This document shows, in pieces, positions 49,563 through 58,397 of a stretch of 64,000 nucleotides of DNA; position 1 is the first letter of the stretch, and each line of letters opens with the position of its first letter. Source of the DNA: DTU036 sp964346475 (GTDB lineage: Bacteria > Bacillota > Clostridia > Peptostreptococcales > Acidaminobacteraceae); NCBI GenBank assembly GCA_964346475.1, contig CAYFUM010000005.1:20837-84836 (forward strand), in the 5' to 3' direction. Under the pieces are notes generated by a model. It saw only the letters and a list, made by a program, of their open reading frames with translations, was not told where the DNA came from and ran no database searches. The position numbers were made by a program, and so were the translations under genes.

Positions 49563-50260
49563 AAAAATTTGTCCTCCTTCTAATGCTAATAGTAATGACA
49601 CTAGCTCTTGGAACTATTCTTTTATATACCGATGCCTTCCAGCTAGAAGTTATAGATATAAGTAGTGGTTGGATCCCAGAGGCTGAAATTCTAGAAAGAG
49701 CCCAGCTTAGGCTGGGCCAAAACCTCTTCTTTATCGATAAATTTGATGTAATCGGCCTTTTAAAAGAAGACTTTAGGATTGAAGAAATAACTTTTAAAAA
49801 GGTCTATCCTTCTGGTTTGAGTCTAGAGATTAAGCCTAAAACGCCCTATTTAAAGCTCAACTATGAGAATAAAATCCTGGTTTTGGATGATAAGAAGACC
49901 CTTATAGATCTTGAGGACAGCTACCCAGGCCTCCCCCTTTTAAGGGATTTTACAATACAGGAATTTGAGTTGGGCCAGCCTCTTCTTGTCAGTGATGAAA
50001 TCTTTTTGAAAAATGCCTTTGATCTTGTGGAGCTTTGCAAGCTTGCTTCCTTTGAAAATATCATCCTATGGGAGGACTCGGGCTTGATTTACCTTTTTTT
50101 AGATGAAGGTTTTAAAGCAGCCTTTGGTAATGGCAGTGATATCGAGGTCAAATTCAATAATTTTTATACTATTTATGAGGATTTGTTAGATAAGGGAATT
50201 AACAAGGGAACTATTAATCTGACTAATGCCAGGGCCCCTACCTTTCTGCCCTTTGACTAG
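49559..50260 (+). CDS. ftsQ: Cell division protein FtsQ/DivIB
   Basis: The 233-aa protein has a single N-terminal membrane helix (about 3-24). A POTRA-type domain follows ('LEVIDISSGWIPEAEILERAQL' and 'VIGLLKEDFRIEEITFKKVYP', both shortened by use), then a beta domain. It links the divisome subunits FtsL and FtsB in the membrane. Sequence identity is low, as usual for this family; position after murG and the topology support the call. Its ATG overlaps murG. Confidence 0.85.
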   Translation: MKKFVLLLMLIVMTLALGTILLYTDAFQLEVIDISSGWIPEAEILERAQLRLGQNLFFIDKFDVIGLLKEDFRIEEITFKKVYPSGLSLEIKPKTPYLKLNYENKILVLDDKKTLIDLEDSYPGLPLLRDFTIQEFELGQPLLVSDEIFLKNAFDLVELCKLASFENIILWEDSGLIYLFLDEGFKAAFGNGSDIEVKFNNFYTIYEDLLDKGINKGTINLTNARAPTFLPFD

Positions 50261-50268
50261 GAGGAGAC

Positions 50269-50946
50269 GTGGAAGTACTACAAAGAAAACTCTATATTCC
50301 AGTCTTTGTTTTAGCTCTACTGCTAGGGCTGCTTTTCAATCTCCAAAGTGATGTCTTTAGTACTGCCAGGGAGGATATTGCAACAATACAATATCAGCAG
50401 CTTCAGGCTGACAATGAGGAGCTTAGTCAGCAGATTAAACTTTATAAGGACAGGCTTGATGAACTTCAAAGTGCAGGCAAAGAAAGTGAGAAAAACCTCA
50501 GCATGATAGAGCATTACAAGCTACTATCTGGTTTTACAGATGTAGTAGGTGAGGGCATTACTATTCAGTTGAGTCTTTCTGACCTAGATCAATCCTTAAA
50601 TCTTTTAGATTTTCATAGAAACCTTCTCTTTCTTATAAATGAACTAAATGCCGCAGGAGCAGAGGCCATTTCCATCAAAGAAGAACGTATCATATCCAAT
50701 AGTGAGATAAGCCTCGGGGGTAACCACATAGTGGTCAATGGTCAAAAACTTAGTCCCCCCTTTACGGTAAGTGCCATTGGCAATCCAGATACTCTTGATG
50801 CTGCACTGAATCTAAGACAAGGTTATGTCGAGCGTCTTAGAAACAATGGATATTTTGTAGAGGTGAAAAAACATGATATAGTGGAAATTCCTAAATATCC
50901 GATTGTCCCCACCTATATCTATGCGGAGCCTTTCAATGAGGAATAA
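50269..50946 (+). CDS. DUF881 protein (first copy), GTG start
   Basis: The 225-aa protein has one N-terminal membrane segment (about 7-24), a coiled coil ('QLQADNEELSQQIKLYKDRL'), and a DUF881 domain with 'GEGITIQLS', 'LLFLINELNAAGAEAISIKEERI' (shortened) and 'PFTVSAIGNP'. The family is bound to divisome clusters in Firmicutes and Actinobacteria; its function is unknown to me. The start is GTG after AGGAGG. It overlaps the second copy by 11 bp. Confidence 0.85.
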   Translation: MEVLQRKLYIPVFVLALLLGLLFNLQSDVFSTAREDIATIQYQQLQADNEELSQQIKLYKDRLDELQSAGKESEKNLSMIEHYKLLSGFTDVVGEGITIQLSLSDLDQSLNLLDFHRNLLFLINELNAAGAEAISIKEERIISNSEISLGGNHIVVNGQKLSPPFTVSAIGNPDTLDAALNLRQGYVERLRNNGYFVEVKKHDIVEIPKYPIVPTYIYAEPFNEE

Positions 50947-51622
50947 GTATAGTTTTATTTTTCTATTATTAGTTTTGATAATTATTTCTAATTTTGAAAA
51001 ACCTGAGAACCTGGAGAGCGCAACTCCCAACAAGGAGCAGATAACAGAGCTTAGGGATAGGAATAGTCGTTTAAAAGAGGAACTAAAAAACCTAGAGGAA
51101 GAAATCTCTACCTATGAAGATGCCTCTGGGGAAGATGAGAAAATTCAAGAACTCTTTGGCATAGAAAGAGATAATTATAAAAAGTTAGCTGGCTATCTGG
51201 ATTTGAAAGGGGAGGGGATAGTTATCCTCATGAGTGATAGTCAAAGGGAAAAGGGCCAGTTTCAGAGTATTAATGAATTTATAATCCATGACGATGATGT
51301 CTATCAGATCCTTTGGGATCTTAGGAACGCAGGAGCTGAAGCTATAAGCGTAAATGGAGAGAGGGTCCTCTTCAATTTAACGCAAATTATATGTAATGGT
51401 CCAACAATTAGGATAAACAATAGACTATATTCGCAACCCTTCGTAATAAGAGCCATTGGTCCTAGAAAAGCCTTGCAGGCTGCTATTAATGTCTATGGAT
51501 CCTATTCAGACAAGCTAAGGCAAAAAGGGGTTTTTATAGAGGCCAATACTTCAGTTATGGTAGAGGTACCCTCTTATAGAGAGGAGCCATTTTTGGGATA
51601 TTTAGAGGAGCTAATGAGATGA
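50936..51622 (+). CDS. DUF881 protein (second copy)
   Basis: The 228-aa protein repeats the plan of the previous gene: short N-terminus, membrane helix ('YSFIFLLLVLIIISNF', residues 5-20), coiled coil ('ELRDRNSRLKEELKNLEEEI'), and a DUF881 domain with 'GEGIVILMSDS', 'LRNAGAEAISVNGERV' and 'PFVIRAIGP'. The two copies are well diverged. I chose the ATG at 50936 because it opens right before the membrane segment and overlaps the previous stop. It overlaps the next gene by 4 bp. Confidence 0.85.
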   Translation: MRNKYSFIFLLLVLIIISNFEKPENLESATPNKEQITELRDRNSRLKEELKNLEEEISTYEDASGEDEKIQELFGIERDNYKKLAGYLDLKGEGIVILMSDSQREKGQFQSINEFIIHDDDVYQILWDLRNAGAEAISVNGERVLFNLTQIICNGPTIRINNRLYSQPFVIRAIGPRKALQAAINVYGSYSDKLRQKGVFIEANTSVMVEVPSYREEPFLGYLEELMR

Positions 51623-51948
51623 AAAAATTAATTGGAATAGCTGCTTTGGGTTTTCTACTTACATTTAAGTTGCCCCTGAATCTCAGCGATGAAGTGACTG
51701 TTTATTTGAGCCTTTATCTACTAGTGGCTGTAGCTTCTCTTTTGGGAATTATTGTCGAAATTATGGAGGGCAAGGTGAGTCCAAAGAAATGGGCTGGCGA
51801 AATTACAAGTAATTTGCTACTGTCGACATTTCTAACATTTGTAAGCTTGGGCCAGAAAATACCCCTTCATTATGCTGTAATTATTTACTTTGGCATGAAA
51901 ATATTTGAAAATTCAGAGAAAATTAGATATTTCCTTTTAAAGGAATAG
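51619..51948 (+). CDS. sbp: Small basic protein (DUF1290, Sbp-like)
   Basis: The 109-aa membrane protein has three hydrophobic segments: an N-terminal one 'IAALGFLLTFKL', a central one 'LSLYLLVAVASLLGIIVEI', and a C-terminal one followed by 'YFGMKIFENSEKIRYFL'. The pattern and the site between DUF881 and ftsZ match the 'small basic protein' family of Firmicutes clusters. No function is assigned. Its ATG overlaps the DUF881 stop. Confidence 0.8.
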   Translation: MKKLIGIAALGFLLTFKLPLNLSDEVTVYLSLYLLVAVASLLGIIVEIMEGKVSPKKWAGEITSNLLLSTFLTFVSLGQKIPLHYAVIIYFGMKIFENSEKIRYFLLKE

Positions 51949-51951
51949 CTA

Positions 51952-51980
51952 TTTACATAAGGGTGAAAATTCTATATAAT
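51952..51980 (+). promoter_or_regulatory. ftsZ promoter
   Basis: TTTACA (51952-51957), an ideal 17-bp spacer, and a perfect TATAAT (51975-51980), 30 bp before the ftsZ start. It lets ftsZ be transcribed apart from the long wall operon. Confidence 0.8.
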
Positions 51981-52009
51981 GTATCCAATGAATAGGATGA
52001 GGAGGAGCT

Positions 52010-53161
52010 ATGTTTGATATAGAACAAAGAGACAATCTTTTTAATTTTACAAAGATTAAAGTTATTGGCGTTGGTGGCGGTGGAAATAATGCTGTAAATC
52101 GGATGATTGAAGCTGATCTACAGGGTGTAGATTTTATTGCTGTTAATACCGATAAACAGGACTTGGCCTTGGTTCACAGTGAGACCAAATTACAGATCGG
52201 TGAAAAAATTACCAAGGGACTGGGTTCTGGCAGTAAGCCTGAAGTAGGTGAGAGGGCAGCAGAAGAAAGCCGTGAGGAAATTAGAAAAGCCATTGAAGGA
52301 GCTGATATGGTTTTTGTCACCTGTGGTATGGGTGGTGGAACTGGTACTGGTGCTTCACCGGTTATTGCAGAGATTGCCAGGGAAATCGGAGCCCTAACTG
52401 TAGGTGTTGTAACTAAGCCCTTTGGATTTGAAGGTAGAAAAAGAATGGCTCAGGCAGAGTCAGGAATTGAGTTACTTAAAGAAAAAGTAGACACCTTAGT
52501 CACCATACCCAATGACAAGCTCCTTGAAATAGTAGATAAAAAAACCTCCCTTATGGATTCTCTAAAGGTTGCAGACGATGTATTAAGACAAGGTGTCCAG
52601 GGAATCTCGGACCTTATAGTAAGTCCTGGACTTATTTCCCTAGACTTTGCTGACGTTACAACCATTATGAAAAATAAGGGTATGGCCCATATGGGTATAG
52701 GAATAGGTAAGGGCGAATCTAGAGCCATAGATGCAGCCAAGCAGGCAGTCTTTAGCCCACTGCTAGAAACAACCATAGAGGGTGCTACAGGTCTTCTGGT
52801 CAATGTCACAGGAAACTCAACTGTTGGTCTACATGAGACCGCAGAAGCACTGAATCTGATTACAGAACTAGCTAATCCTGAAGCAGAAATTATCTACGGT
52901 ACATCAATCAATGAAAACATGAGTGATGAAATAAAGATAACTGTAATTGCCACTGGTTTTAATACAAAAGCTGCATCAAAGAGGTTTGCTCCTAGGACAA
53001 GCCAAGCCAGGGATGATGAATATAAATCCCTTAGAGATATTAAGAAAAACATGGAAGAGGAACAAGAAGAGGTCGTTGTTCAAAAGGAAGTTATAGAAAT
53101 CAATGATTGGGAAAACGATGACTTCAGAGATTTACCAAGCTTTTTAAAAAACAGAAGATAG
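52010..53161 (+). CDS. ftsZ: Cell division GTPase FtsZ
   Basis: The 383-aa tubulin homologue polymerises into the Z-ring. The GTP-binding parts are 'GVGGGGNNAVNRMIE' (residues ~19-33) and the tubulin signature 'GMGGGTGTGASPVIA' near residue 105; the synergy loop is 'ISLDFADVTTIM'. A short linker leads to the conserved C-terminal peptide 'DLPSFLKNRR', which binds SepF and FtsA-like partners. AGGAGGAG precedes the ATG. No ftsA is present; sepF at 59069 may replace it. Confidence 0.98.
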   Translation: MFDIEQRDNLFNFTKIKVIGVGGGGNNAVNRMIEADLQGVDFIAVNTDKQDLALVHSETKLQIGEKITKGLGSGSKPEVGERAAEESREEIRKAIEGADMVFVTCGMGGGTGTGASPVIAEIAREIGALTVGVVTKPFGFEGRKRMAQAESGIELLKEKVDTLVTIPNDKLLEIVDKKTSLMDSLKVADDVLRQGVQGISDLIVSPGLISLDFADVTTIMKNKGMAHMGIGIGKGESRAIDAAKQAVFSPLLETTIEGATGLLVNVTGNSTVGLHETAEALNLITELANPEAEIIYGTSINENMSDEIKITVIATGFNTKAASKRFAPRTSQARDDEYKSLRDIKKNMEEEQEEVVVQKEVIEINDWENDDFRDLPSFLKNRR

Positions 53162-53181
53162 GCCTTAGGCCTTTCTTTTTC
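53160..53181 (+). terminator. Terminator-like hairpin after ftsZ
   Basis: AGGCC, loop TTA, GGCCT then TTTCTTTTTC. The stem is only 5 bp with a tight 3-nt loop. It lies on the ftsZ stop and 11 bp before the nrdR binding site, so partial read-through is likely. Confidence 0.5.
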
Positions 53182-53192
53182 GGAGGAGAAAA

Positions 53193-53654
53193 ATGAAGTG
53201 TCCCTATTGTGGCTTCGATGAATCCAGGGTTATAGACTCTAGACCAACAGAGGATAATAAATCCATACGCAGACGTAGAGAATGTACACAATGTGAATCT
53301 CGATACACCACCTATGAGAGGATTGAGGAAGTCAACCTTATAGTGGTTAAAAGAGATGATAACAGGGAGTCCTTCAATCGTGACAAAATTATTAACGGGC
53401 TTATAAGGGCTTGTGAAAAGAGACCTGTTACAGCTCAAGATATCGAAGAACTGGCAATGAGGGTAGAGACCCAGCTTTCTAACCTACTAAAAAAGGAAAT
53501 TAATTCTGAGGAAATAGGTGAACTGGTCATGGAGGAACTAAAAAAACTTGACGAAGTTGCCTATGTTAGATTTGCATCGGTATATAAATCCTTTAGTGAT
53601 ATAGATACTTTTTTGGAGGAGCTGGGGAAGATGTTAGTGGAAAGAAAATTGTGA
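53193..53654 (+). CDS. nrdR: Transcriptional repressor NrdR
   Basis: The 153-aa regulator represses ribonucleotide reductase genes when dATP is high. The zinc ribbon is 'CPYCG' at residues 3-7 and 'CTQCESRYTTYERI' near residue 31. The ATP-cone domain follows ('VVKRDDNRESFNRDKIINGL'). The targets (nrd genes, NrdR boxes) are not in this window. Location after ftsZ is common in clostridia. The stop overlaps the GTG start of the next gene. Confidence 0.96.
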   Translation: MKCPYCGFDESRVIDSRPTEDNKSIRRRRECTQCESRYTTYERIEEVNLIVVKRDDNRESFNRDKIINGLIRACEKRPVTAQDIEELAMRVETQLSNLLKKEINSEEIGELVMEELKKLDEVAYVRFASVYKSFSDIDTFLEELGKMLVERKL

Positions 53655-54964
53655 TTTTTAAGATTGTAGATATTGACAAAAATAGTATAGCCTGGGATAT
53701 GCAGGTAAAACCAGGGAGTTTTTTAAAGGCGATTAATGGGAAAGAGATAGAGGACAGACTGGACTATCTCTTTTTGACGAGCCAGGATTATTTGGAGGTT
53801 TTGATTGAGGAGGACGGCGAGGAAGTTCTTTTAGAGATCGAAAAAGAGCCGGATGAGGATCTGGGTTTTATTTTCCAGCACCCTCTAATGGATGAGGCAA
53901 AAAGATGTCATAACAATTGTGTTTTCTGCTTTATTGACCAGTTGCCCAAAGGCTTAAGAGATAGTCTCTATTTCAAGGATGACGACTCTAGACTGTCCTT
54001 TATGCAGGGGAATTTTGTGACCCTGACCAATGTGACTAATAATCAGCTCTCCAGGATTGTTGATTATGGAATCCACCCCATAAATGTCTCCATCCATAGT
54101 TTGGACCCTGAGGTTAGAGTAGCAATGATGGGCAGCCCCAAGGCAGCCAATATAGTTTCTCAGCTAGATTTTCTTGCAAGAAACAAAGTTAAGATGAATG
54201 GACAAATTGTGCTTGTACCTGATTATAATGATGGAAACTCTCTATATGAGACTCTGGAGGGGCTAAAGAAATACAGGCCCTATCTTAGCAGTGTGGCTAT
54301 AGTACCGGTTGGCCTAGGAAGCCATAGAGAGGGGCTAGTAAAACTGAGGGGCTTTAGTAGGGCAGAAGCAGGAGAATTGATTGATAAAATCCACGGGATT
54401 CAAAGGGAAAATCTAGAGCTCTTTTCTAGCCGCTTTATTTTCCTGGCAGATGAGTTCTATTTGATGGCTGGCAGGGAAGTTCCACAGGAAGAGGCCTATG
54501 AAGGTTATGTACAGATAGAAAATGGAGTTGGCCTTGTAAGAAGTTTCATTGAGGAGCTGGCGGGTCTCGAGAAAATCAAATCCTATACAAGTAAGACCAT
54601 TACCATCCTAACCGGCAGGCTCTTTGCACCGGTTTTAGAAGGGGAACTTTCAAGCTATAAAGCAAAGGGATTAAAGGTTTCTGTAAAAGCAATTGAGAAT
54701 AATTTTTTTGGAAGTGATATTACAGTCAGTGGACTTCTGACTTTTGAAGATATTAAGAAGCAGTTCAATAAAGAAAGCGATATAGTACTACTACCTTCTT
54801 CTATGTTGAATCACGATAAGCTTAGCCTGGATGATGTCAGTGAGGAAGAGATTTTAGATTACTTCGCCTGTGCATATTTTGTGGAGCCCCATGGAAGTGC
54901 ACTGGTGGAGAAAATTAAGGAGGTGTCCCATGGCTCCAATTGTGGCGATAGTAGGCCGGCCTAA
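53651..54964 (+). CDS. Radical SAM-like PDZ/DUF512 protein, GTG start
   Basis: The 437-aa protein has a PDZ-like N-terminus ('IVDIDKNSIAWDMQVKPGSFL', shortened in part). A radical SAM-type cysteine cluster is 'CHNNCVFCFIDQLPKGLR' near residues 77-94, and a C-terminal DUF512 domain ends near 'LLPSSMLNHD'. The family is widespread in anaerobic Firmicutes and usually next to der. Its reaction is unknown to me. The start is GTG inside the nrdR stop. Its last 35 bp overlap the start of der. Confidence 0.88.
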   Translation: MIFKIVDIDKNSIAWDMQVKPGSFLKAINGKEIEDRLDYLFLTSQDYLEVLIEEDGEEVLLEIEKEPDEDLGFIFQHPLMDEAKRCHNNCVFCFIDQLPKGLRDSLYFKDDDSRLSFMQGNFVTLTNVTNNQLSRIVDYGIHPINVSIHSLDPEVRVAMMGSPKAANIVSQLDFLARNKVKMNGQIVLVPDYNDGNSLYETLEGLKKYRPYLSSVAIVPVGLGSHREGLVKLRGFSRAEAGELIDKIHGIQRENLELFSSRFIFLADEFYLMAGREVPQEEAYEGYVQIENGVGLVRSFIEELAGLEKIKSYTSKTITILTGRLFAPVLEGELSSYKAKGLKVSVKAIENNFFGSDITVSGLLTFEDIKKQFNKESDIVLLPSSMLNHDKLSLDDVSEEEILDYFACAYFVEPHGSALVEKIKEVSHGSNCGDSRPA

Positions 54965-56246
54965 TGTAGGTAAGAGCACCCTATTTAATAAGCTAGTGGG
55001 TTCAAGAATATCCATAGAAGAAGATATACCTGGGGTAACAAGGGATAGGGTCTATGGAAGGGCCAATTGGCTTGACCATAGCTTTACTTTAATAGATACC
55101 GGCGGCCTAGATCCTGGCAGCGAAGATCTTCTGCTTAGTGAGATTCGCAGCCAAGCAGAGACGGCAATAGACCTGGCGGATACAATTGTCTTTATGGTGG
55201 ATGGCAAGCTAGGCCTTACCCCCGATGACAGGGAAATTGCCATGATTTTAAGGCGGACTAAAAAGCCAGTTTTACTAGTCGTTAATAAAATTGATAATTT
55301 CAAGGATGAGCACCTAGTCTATGAGTTCTATGAACTGGGCCTTGCTACCATAGCTATTAGCAGTGTAAACCTTCTAAACCTAGGCGACCTATTGGATGAG
55401 ATAGTAGCACTGCTTCCCCAGGATAAAATGCATGAAGAGGAGGAGGAACTCATAAGGATTGCCATAGTGGGCAAGCCCAATGTGGGTAAATCCTCTCTGG
55501 TCAATGCACTACTTGGGGAAAAGAGGGTAATTGTATCGGACATTCCTGGTACTACAAGGGAATCTATTGAAAGTGGCTTTAAGAGCCATGGAAGGCATTT
55601 TCTTATTACCGATACAGCGGGGATACGCCGCAGGAAGAAAATAAACGAAAATGTTGAGCACTACTCGGTACTTAGGAGCTTTAGTGCTATTGAAAATAGT
55701 GATGTTACCATTCTTATGGTGGACGCTCAGGAGGGTTTCACCGAGCAGGATAAGAGAATTATAGGTTTTGCCCATGAGGGGGGCAAGGCTATAATTGTTC
55801 TAGTTAATAAATGGGATTTAGTTGAAAAGGACAATAAGAGCTACAATAGGTGGAAGCAGAGTTTCTTTACTGAGTTTCCTTTTTTGAGGTATGCTTTAAT
55901 AGAGCTCATCTCTGTTACTGAGAAGGAGAGGCTAGGTAGAATTGTACCTATGGTTATAAAGGCCTATGAAAATGCCAATCGTAGGATTACAACAGGCCAA
56001 TTAAATGAGCTTTTAAACGAGGTGGTTCTTCTTCATCCACTGCCTCAGGACAAGGGAAAGAGTTTAAAGATATACTATGCCACCCAGAGTCAGGTTGCTC
56101 CGCCTACCTTTGTTCTATTTGTAAATCAAGAAAGGCTGATGCATTTTTCCTATCTTAGATATCTAGAGAATAGAATCAGAGATAGCTTTGATTTTGATGG
56201 GACCCCTATTAAGTTTATCCTCAAGGAGAAAAGAGGGGAAATATGA
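54930..56246 (+). CDS. der: Ribosome-assembly GTPase Der
   Basis: The 438-aa protein has two tandem G domains: 'AIVGRPNVGKSTLFNK' near residue 5 and 'AIVGKPNVGKSSLVNA' near residue 180, each with its own DxPG and NKxD ('DIPGVTRDR', 'NKID'; 'DIPGTTRES', 'NKWD'). A C-terminal KH-like domain follows. It acts in 50S assembly. I chose the ATG at 54930, which follows AGGAGG (54918-54923) and gives the standard N-terminus 'APIVAIVGRPN'; an earlier in-frame ATG has no site. It overlaps gpsA by 4 bp. Confidence 0.97.
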   Translation: MAPIVAIVGRPNVGKSTLFNKLVGSRISIEEDIPGVTRDRVYGRANWLDHSFTLIDTGGLDPGSEDLLLSEIRSQAETAIDLADTIVFMVDGKLGLTPDDREIAMILRRTKKPVLLVVNKIDNFKDEHLVYEFYELGLATIAISSVNLLNLGDLLDEIVALLPQDKMHEEEEELIRIAIVGKPNVGKSSLVNALLGEKRVIVSDIPGTTRESIESGFKSHGRHFLITDTAGIRRRKKINENVEHYSVLRSFSAIENSDVTILMVDAQEGFTEQDKRIIGFAHEGGKAIIVLVNKWDLVEKDNKSYNRWKQSFFTEFPFLRYALIELISVTEKERLGRIVPMVIKAYENANRRITTGQLNELLNEVVLLHPLPQDKGKSLKIYYATQSQVAPPTFVLFVNQERLMHFSYLRYLENRIRDSFDFDGTPIKFILKEKRGEI

Positions 56247-57229
56247 TAATCACACTACTTGGAGGTGGTAGCTGGGGAACTGCCATGGCTATTCACCTAA
56301 GCAATATCGGCCATGAGGTCAGGCTCTTTGTAAGAAATGAGTCTCAAGCAAGGGAAATGATAAGGACTAGAGAAAATTCTGACTACCTGGCAGGAATAGA
56401 GCTTCCAGAGGCCTTAGCCATATCTTCAGATCTAAATTGGACCCTGGAAGGGAGCCAACTTGTGGTTGGTGCAATACCTGCCCAGGCTATGGAGGGCTTT
56501 TATAGGTCGAATCCTGGGGTTTTAAAGGGATTGCCCTTTGTCAGCCTGAGTAAAGGGATTACCAGGGACAAGCTCAAGACCATGGAGGAGCTTCATAGAG
56601 ACTACTATCCAAATTCTAGTTTTGCTGCCCTAAGCGGTCCTTCCCATGCTGAGGAGGTTGCAAGAAGGGTCCCCACTGCTCTAGTTGTAGCCAGTGCTGA
56701 TGAAGAGCTTTCCAGACTGGTACAAAGGGAGTTTAGCAATGAGTTCATAAGAATATATCGCAGCAGTGATGTGCTAGGTGTTGAACTTGCAGGGGCCTTT
56801 AAAAATGTCATAGCCTTGGTAGTTGGTATGGCTGGAGGATGTGGACTTGGGGATAATACAAAGGCAGCTCTTATGACCAGGGGGATGGCGGAAATTCTAC
56901 GCCTCGCTCTAGCTCTGGGAGCCAGGCAGGAGACCTTTCTTGGCCTAAGCGGTTTTGGAGATCTAATAGTTACCTGTACCAGTGGTTTCTCAAGAAATCG
57001 TCGAGCAGGCAAACTTCTCGCTCAAGGTTTTTCAGAAGAGGAAGTAAAGAACAAGGTGGGCATGGTAATAGAGGGACTAGAAACCCTTAGAAGTGTGATT
57101 AAGCTTGCCAAGGAAAATAGGGTTGACATGCCTATAGCTGAAACCCTAGAGAGAGTGCTTCAGGATGGCCTACCCATTGCCGATGCAATGGTGGAGCTTA
57201 TGACTAGGGACTATAAAGAGGAGATATGA
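56243..57229 (+). CDS. gpsA: Glycerol-3-phosphate dehydrogenase [NAD(P)+]
   Basis: The 328-aa enzyme reduces dihydroxyacetone phosphate to sn-glycerol 3-phosphate for membrane lipids, the substrate PgsA and acyltransferases need. The N-terminal NAD loop is 'TLLGGGSWGTAMAIHL' (residues 3-18), with 'LSGPSHAEEVARRVPTALV' and the catalytic Lys in 'ELAGAFKNVIALVVGMAGG'. The C-terminal domain has 'GFGDLIVTCTSGFSRNR'. It overlaps neighbours by 4 bp on both sides. The der-gpsA order is typical. Confidence 0.97.
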   Translation: MIITLLGGGSWGTAMAIHLSNIGHEVRLFVRNESQAREMIRTRENSDYLAGIELPEALAISSDLNWTLEGSQLVVGAIPAQAMEGFYRSNPGVLKGLPFVSLSKGITRDKLKTMEELHRDYYPNSSFAALSGPSHAEEVARRVPTALVVASADEELSRLVQREFSNEFIRIYRSSDVLGVELAGAFKNVIALVVGMAGGCGLGDNTKAALMTRGMAEILRLALALGARQETFLGLSGFGDLIVTCTSGFSRNRRAGKLLAQGFSEEEVKNKVGMVIEGLETLRSVIKLAKENRVDMPIAETLERVLQDGLPIADAMVELMTRDYKEEI

Positions 57230-58395
57230 GAAACAGATTTATAAGTGCTCTTATAATGAGCTCTATTGTTATAATACTCTTGGCATTTTTCTTAAAAACC
57301 CTAGGGATTTTCGATGAGAACATTAAAACCTATCCAGCTCAAATAAAAAAGTTAAAAATTGAGCTTGAGAAGGATGCCTATATATTCAGAGATGAAGTCA
57401 TTATAGGCGCTGCTGGTGATGGCGAAATAGAGTACTATGTTGAGGAGGGTGAGCGGGTCTATGCAGGCCAGCCCATAGCTTCTCAGACAATAGAAAGCCT
57501 TGAAGATGAGTACGATGATGAGGGCAGAAAAAAAACCTATATTCTAGACTCCCTTGATGACTATATGATTGACCTAGAGAAGATTCGCTCTAATATCCGC
57601 AGCCTTGAAGATGAGCTGGCCTATCTTGTTCAACAGGACAAGTATTCTGAAATCGAGGATGTTAAACAAAGGCTGGGATCTCTATATATTATCCAATCGG
57701 CCTTTAAAGATAGCGGTAGTCTTACTCAAAATCTACCTCTTGTCAAGGCGACCCGGGAAGAAGGAAGATATATCTATTATGCTCCCATTCCAGGCCTCGT
57801 AGGTCTTGAGCAATCAAACTATGATCAGCTCTTTCATATCAATAATATTCATCTTATAAACTACCAAAAGTTGCAGGGGATTGAGGGCTCCAGTTTTTTA
57901 AGACAGGCCCATAAAAACCAGGGTTTTATTAGATTGGTGGATAATAAAGAAACCTATATAGTTACAGAGCTTACAGAAAATGAACTGGCTCTTTTTGATG
58001 AAGGTGGCCTTTGCACAATATATATAGGCGACAAGAGAATATCTGTAGAAAACTATCAACTGATGAGGACCGAACAGCAAACTGGCATGGTGTTCAGGTG
58101 TTTTGAGGATTATCCAGGTATGACCTCTTCAAGATTTGAAAGGGTGACAATAATTCCTGAGGAGACAGAGGGCATCTATGTAAAGACCAAATCTATCATA
58201 GAACTTGAGGGCCAGCCTGGGGTCTATATACTAAAAAACAATGGTAAAAAAGTCTTCGTGCCTATAAAAATAAAGGGACATATAGCTGATGAAGCTGTGA
58301 TATATAGCGATTATTTTACTATATATAGAGATGATGAAATCAATGAGAGTATAGAAACAGTCAATCTATATGATGAAATAGTGGAGGAACCCTAA
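57226..58395 (+). CDS. HlyD-like membrane-anchored protein
   Basis: The 389-aa protein has one N-terminal membrane helix (about 8-28). A biotinyl-lipoyl-like hairpin half follows ('VIIGAAGDGEIEYYVEEGERVYAGQPIA', shortened: GEIEYYVEEGERVYAGQPIA). A coiled coil near 105-150 and beta-rich C-terminal parts come next ('GVYILKNNGKKVFVPIKIKG'). This is the plan of HlyD/RND adaptor proteins. No transporter gene is adjacent. It stands before yggS-sepF in this and, from memory, other clostridial clusters, which hints at an envelope role at division. Its ATG overlaps the gpsA stop. Confidence 0.7.
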   Translation: MRNRFISALIMSSIVIILLAFFLKTLGIFDENIKTYPAQIKKLKIELEKDAYIFRDEVIIGAAGDGEIEYYVEEGERVYAGQPIASQTIESLEDEYDDEGRKKTYILDSLDDYMIDLEKIRSNIRSLEDELAYLVQQDKYSEIEDVKQRLGSLYIIQSAFKDSGSLTQNLPLVKATREEGRYIYYAPIPGLVGLEQSNYDQLFHINNIHLINYQKLQGIEGSSFLRQAHKNQGFIRLVDNKETYIVTELTENELALFDEGGLCTIYIGDKRISVENYQLMRTEQQTGMVFRCFEDYPGMTSSRFERVTIIPEETEGIYVKTKSIIELEGQPGVYILKNNGKKVFVPIKIKGHIADEAVIYSDYFTIYRDDEINESIETVNLYDEIVEEP

Positions 58396-58397
58396 GA

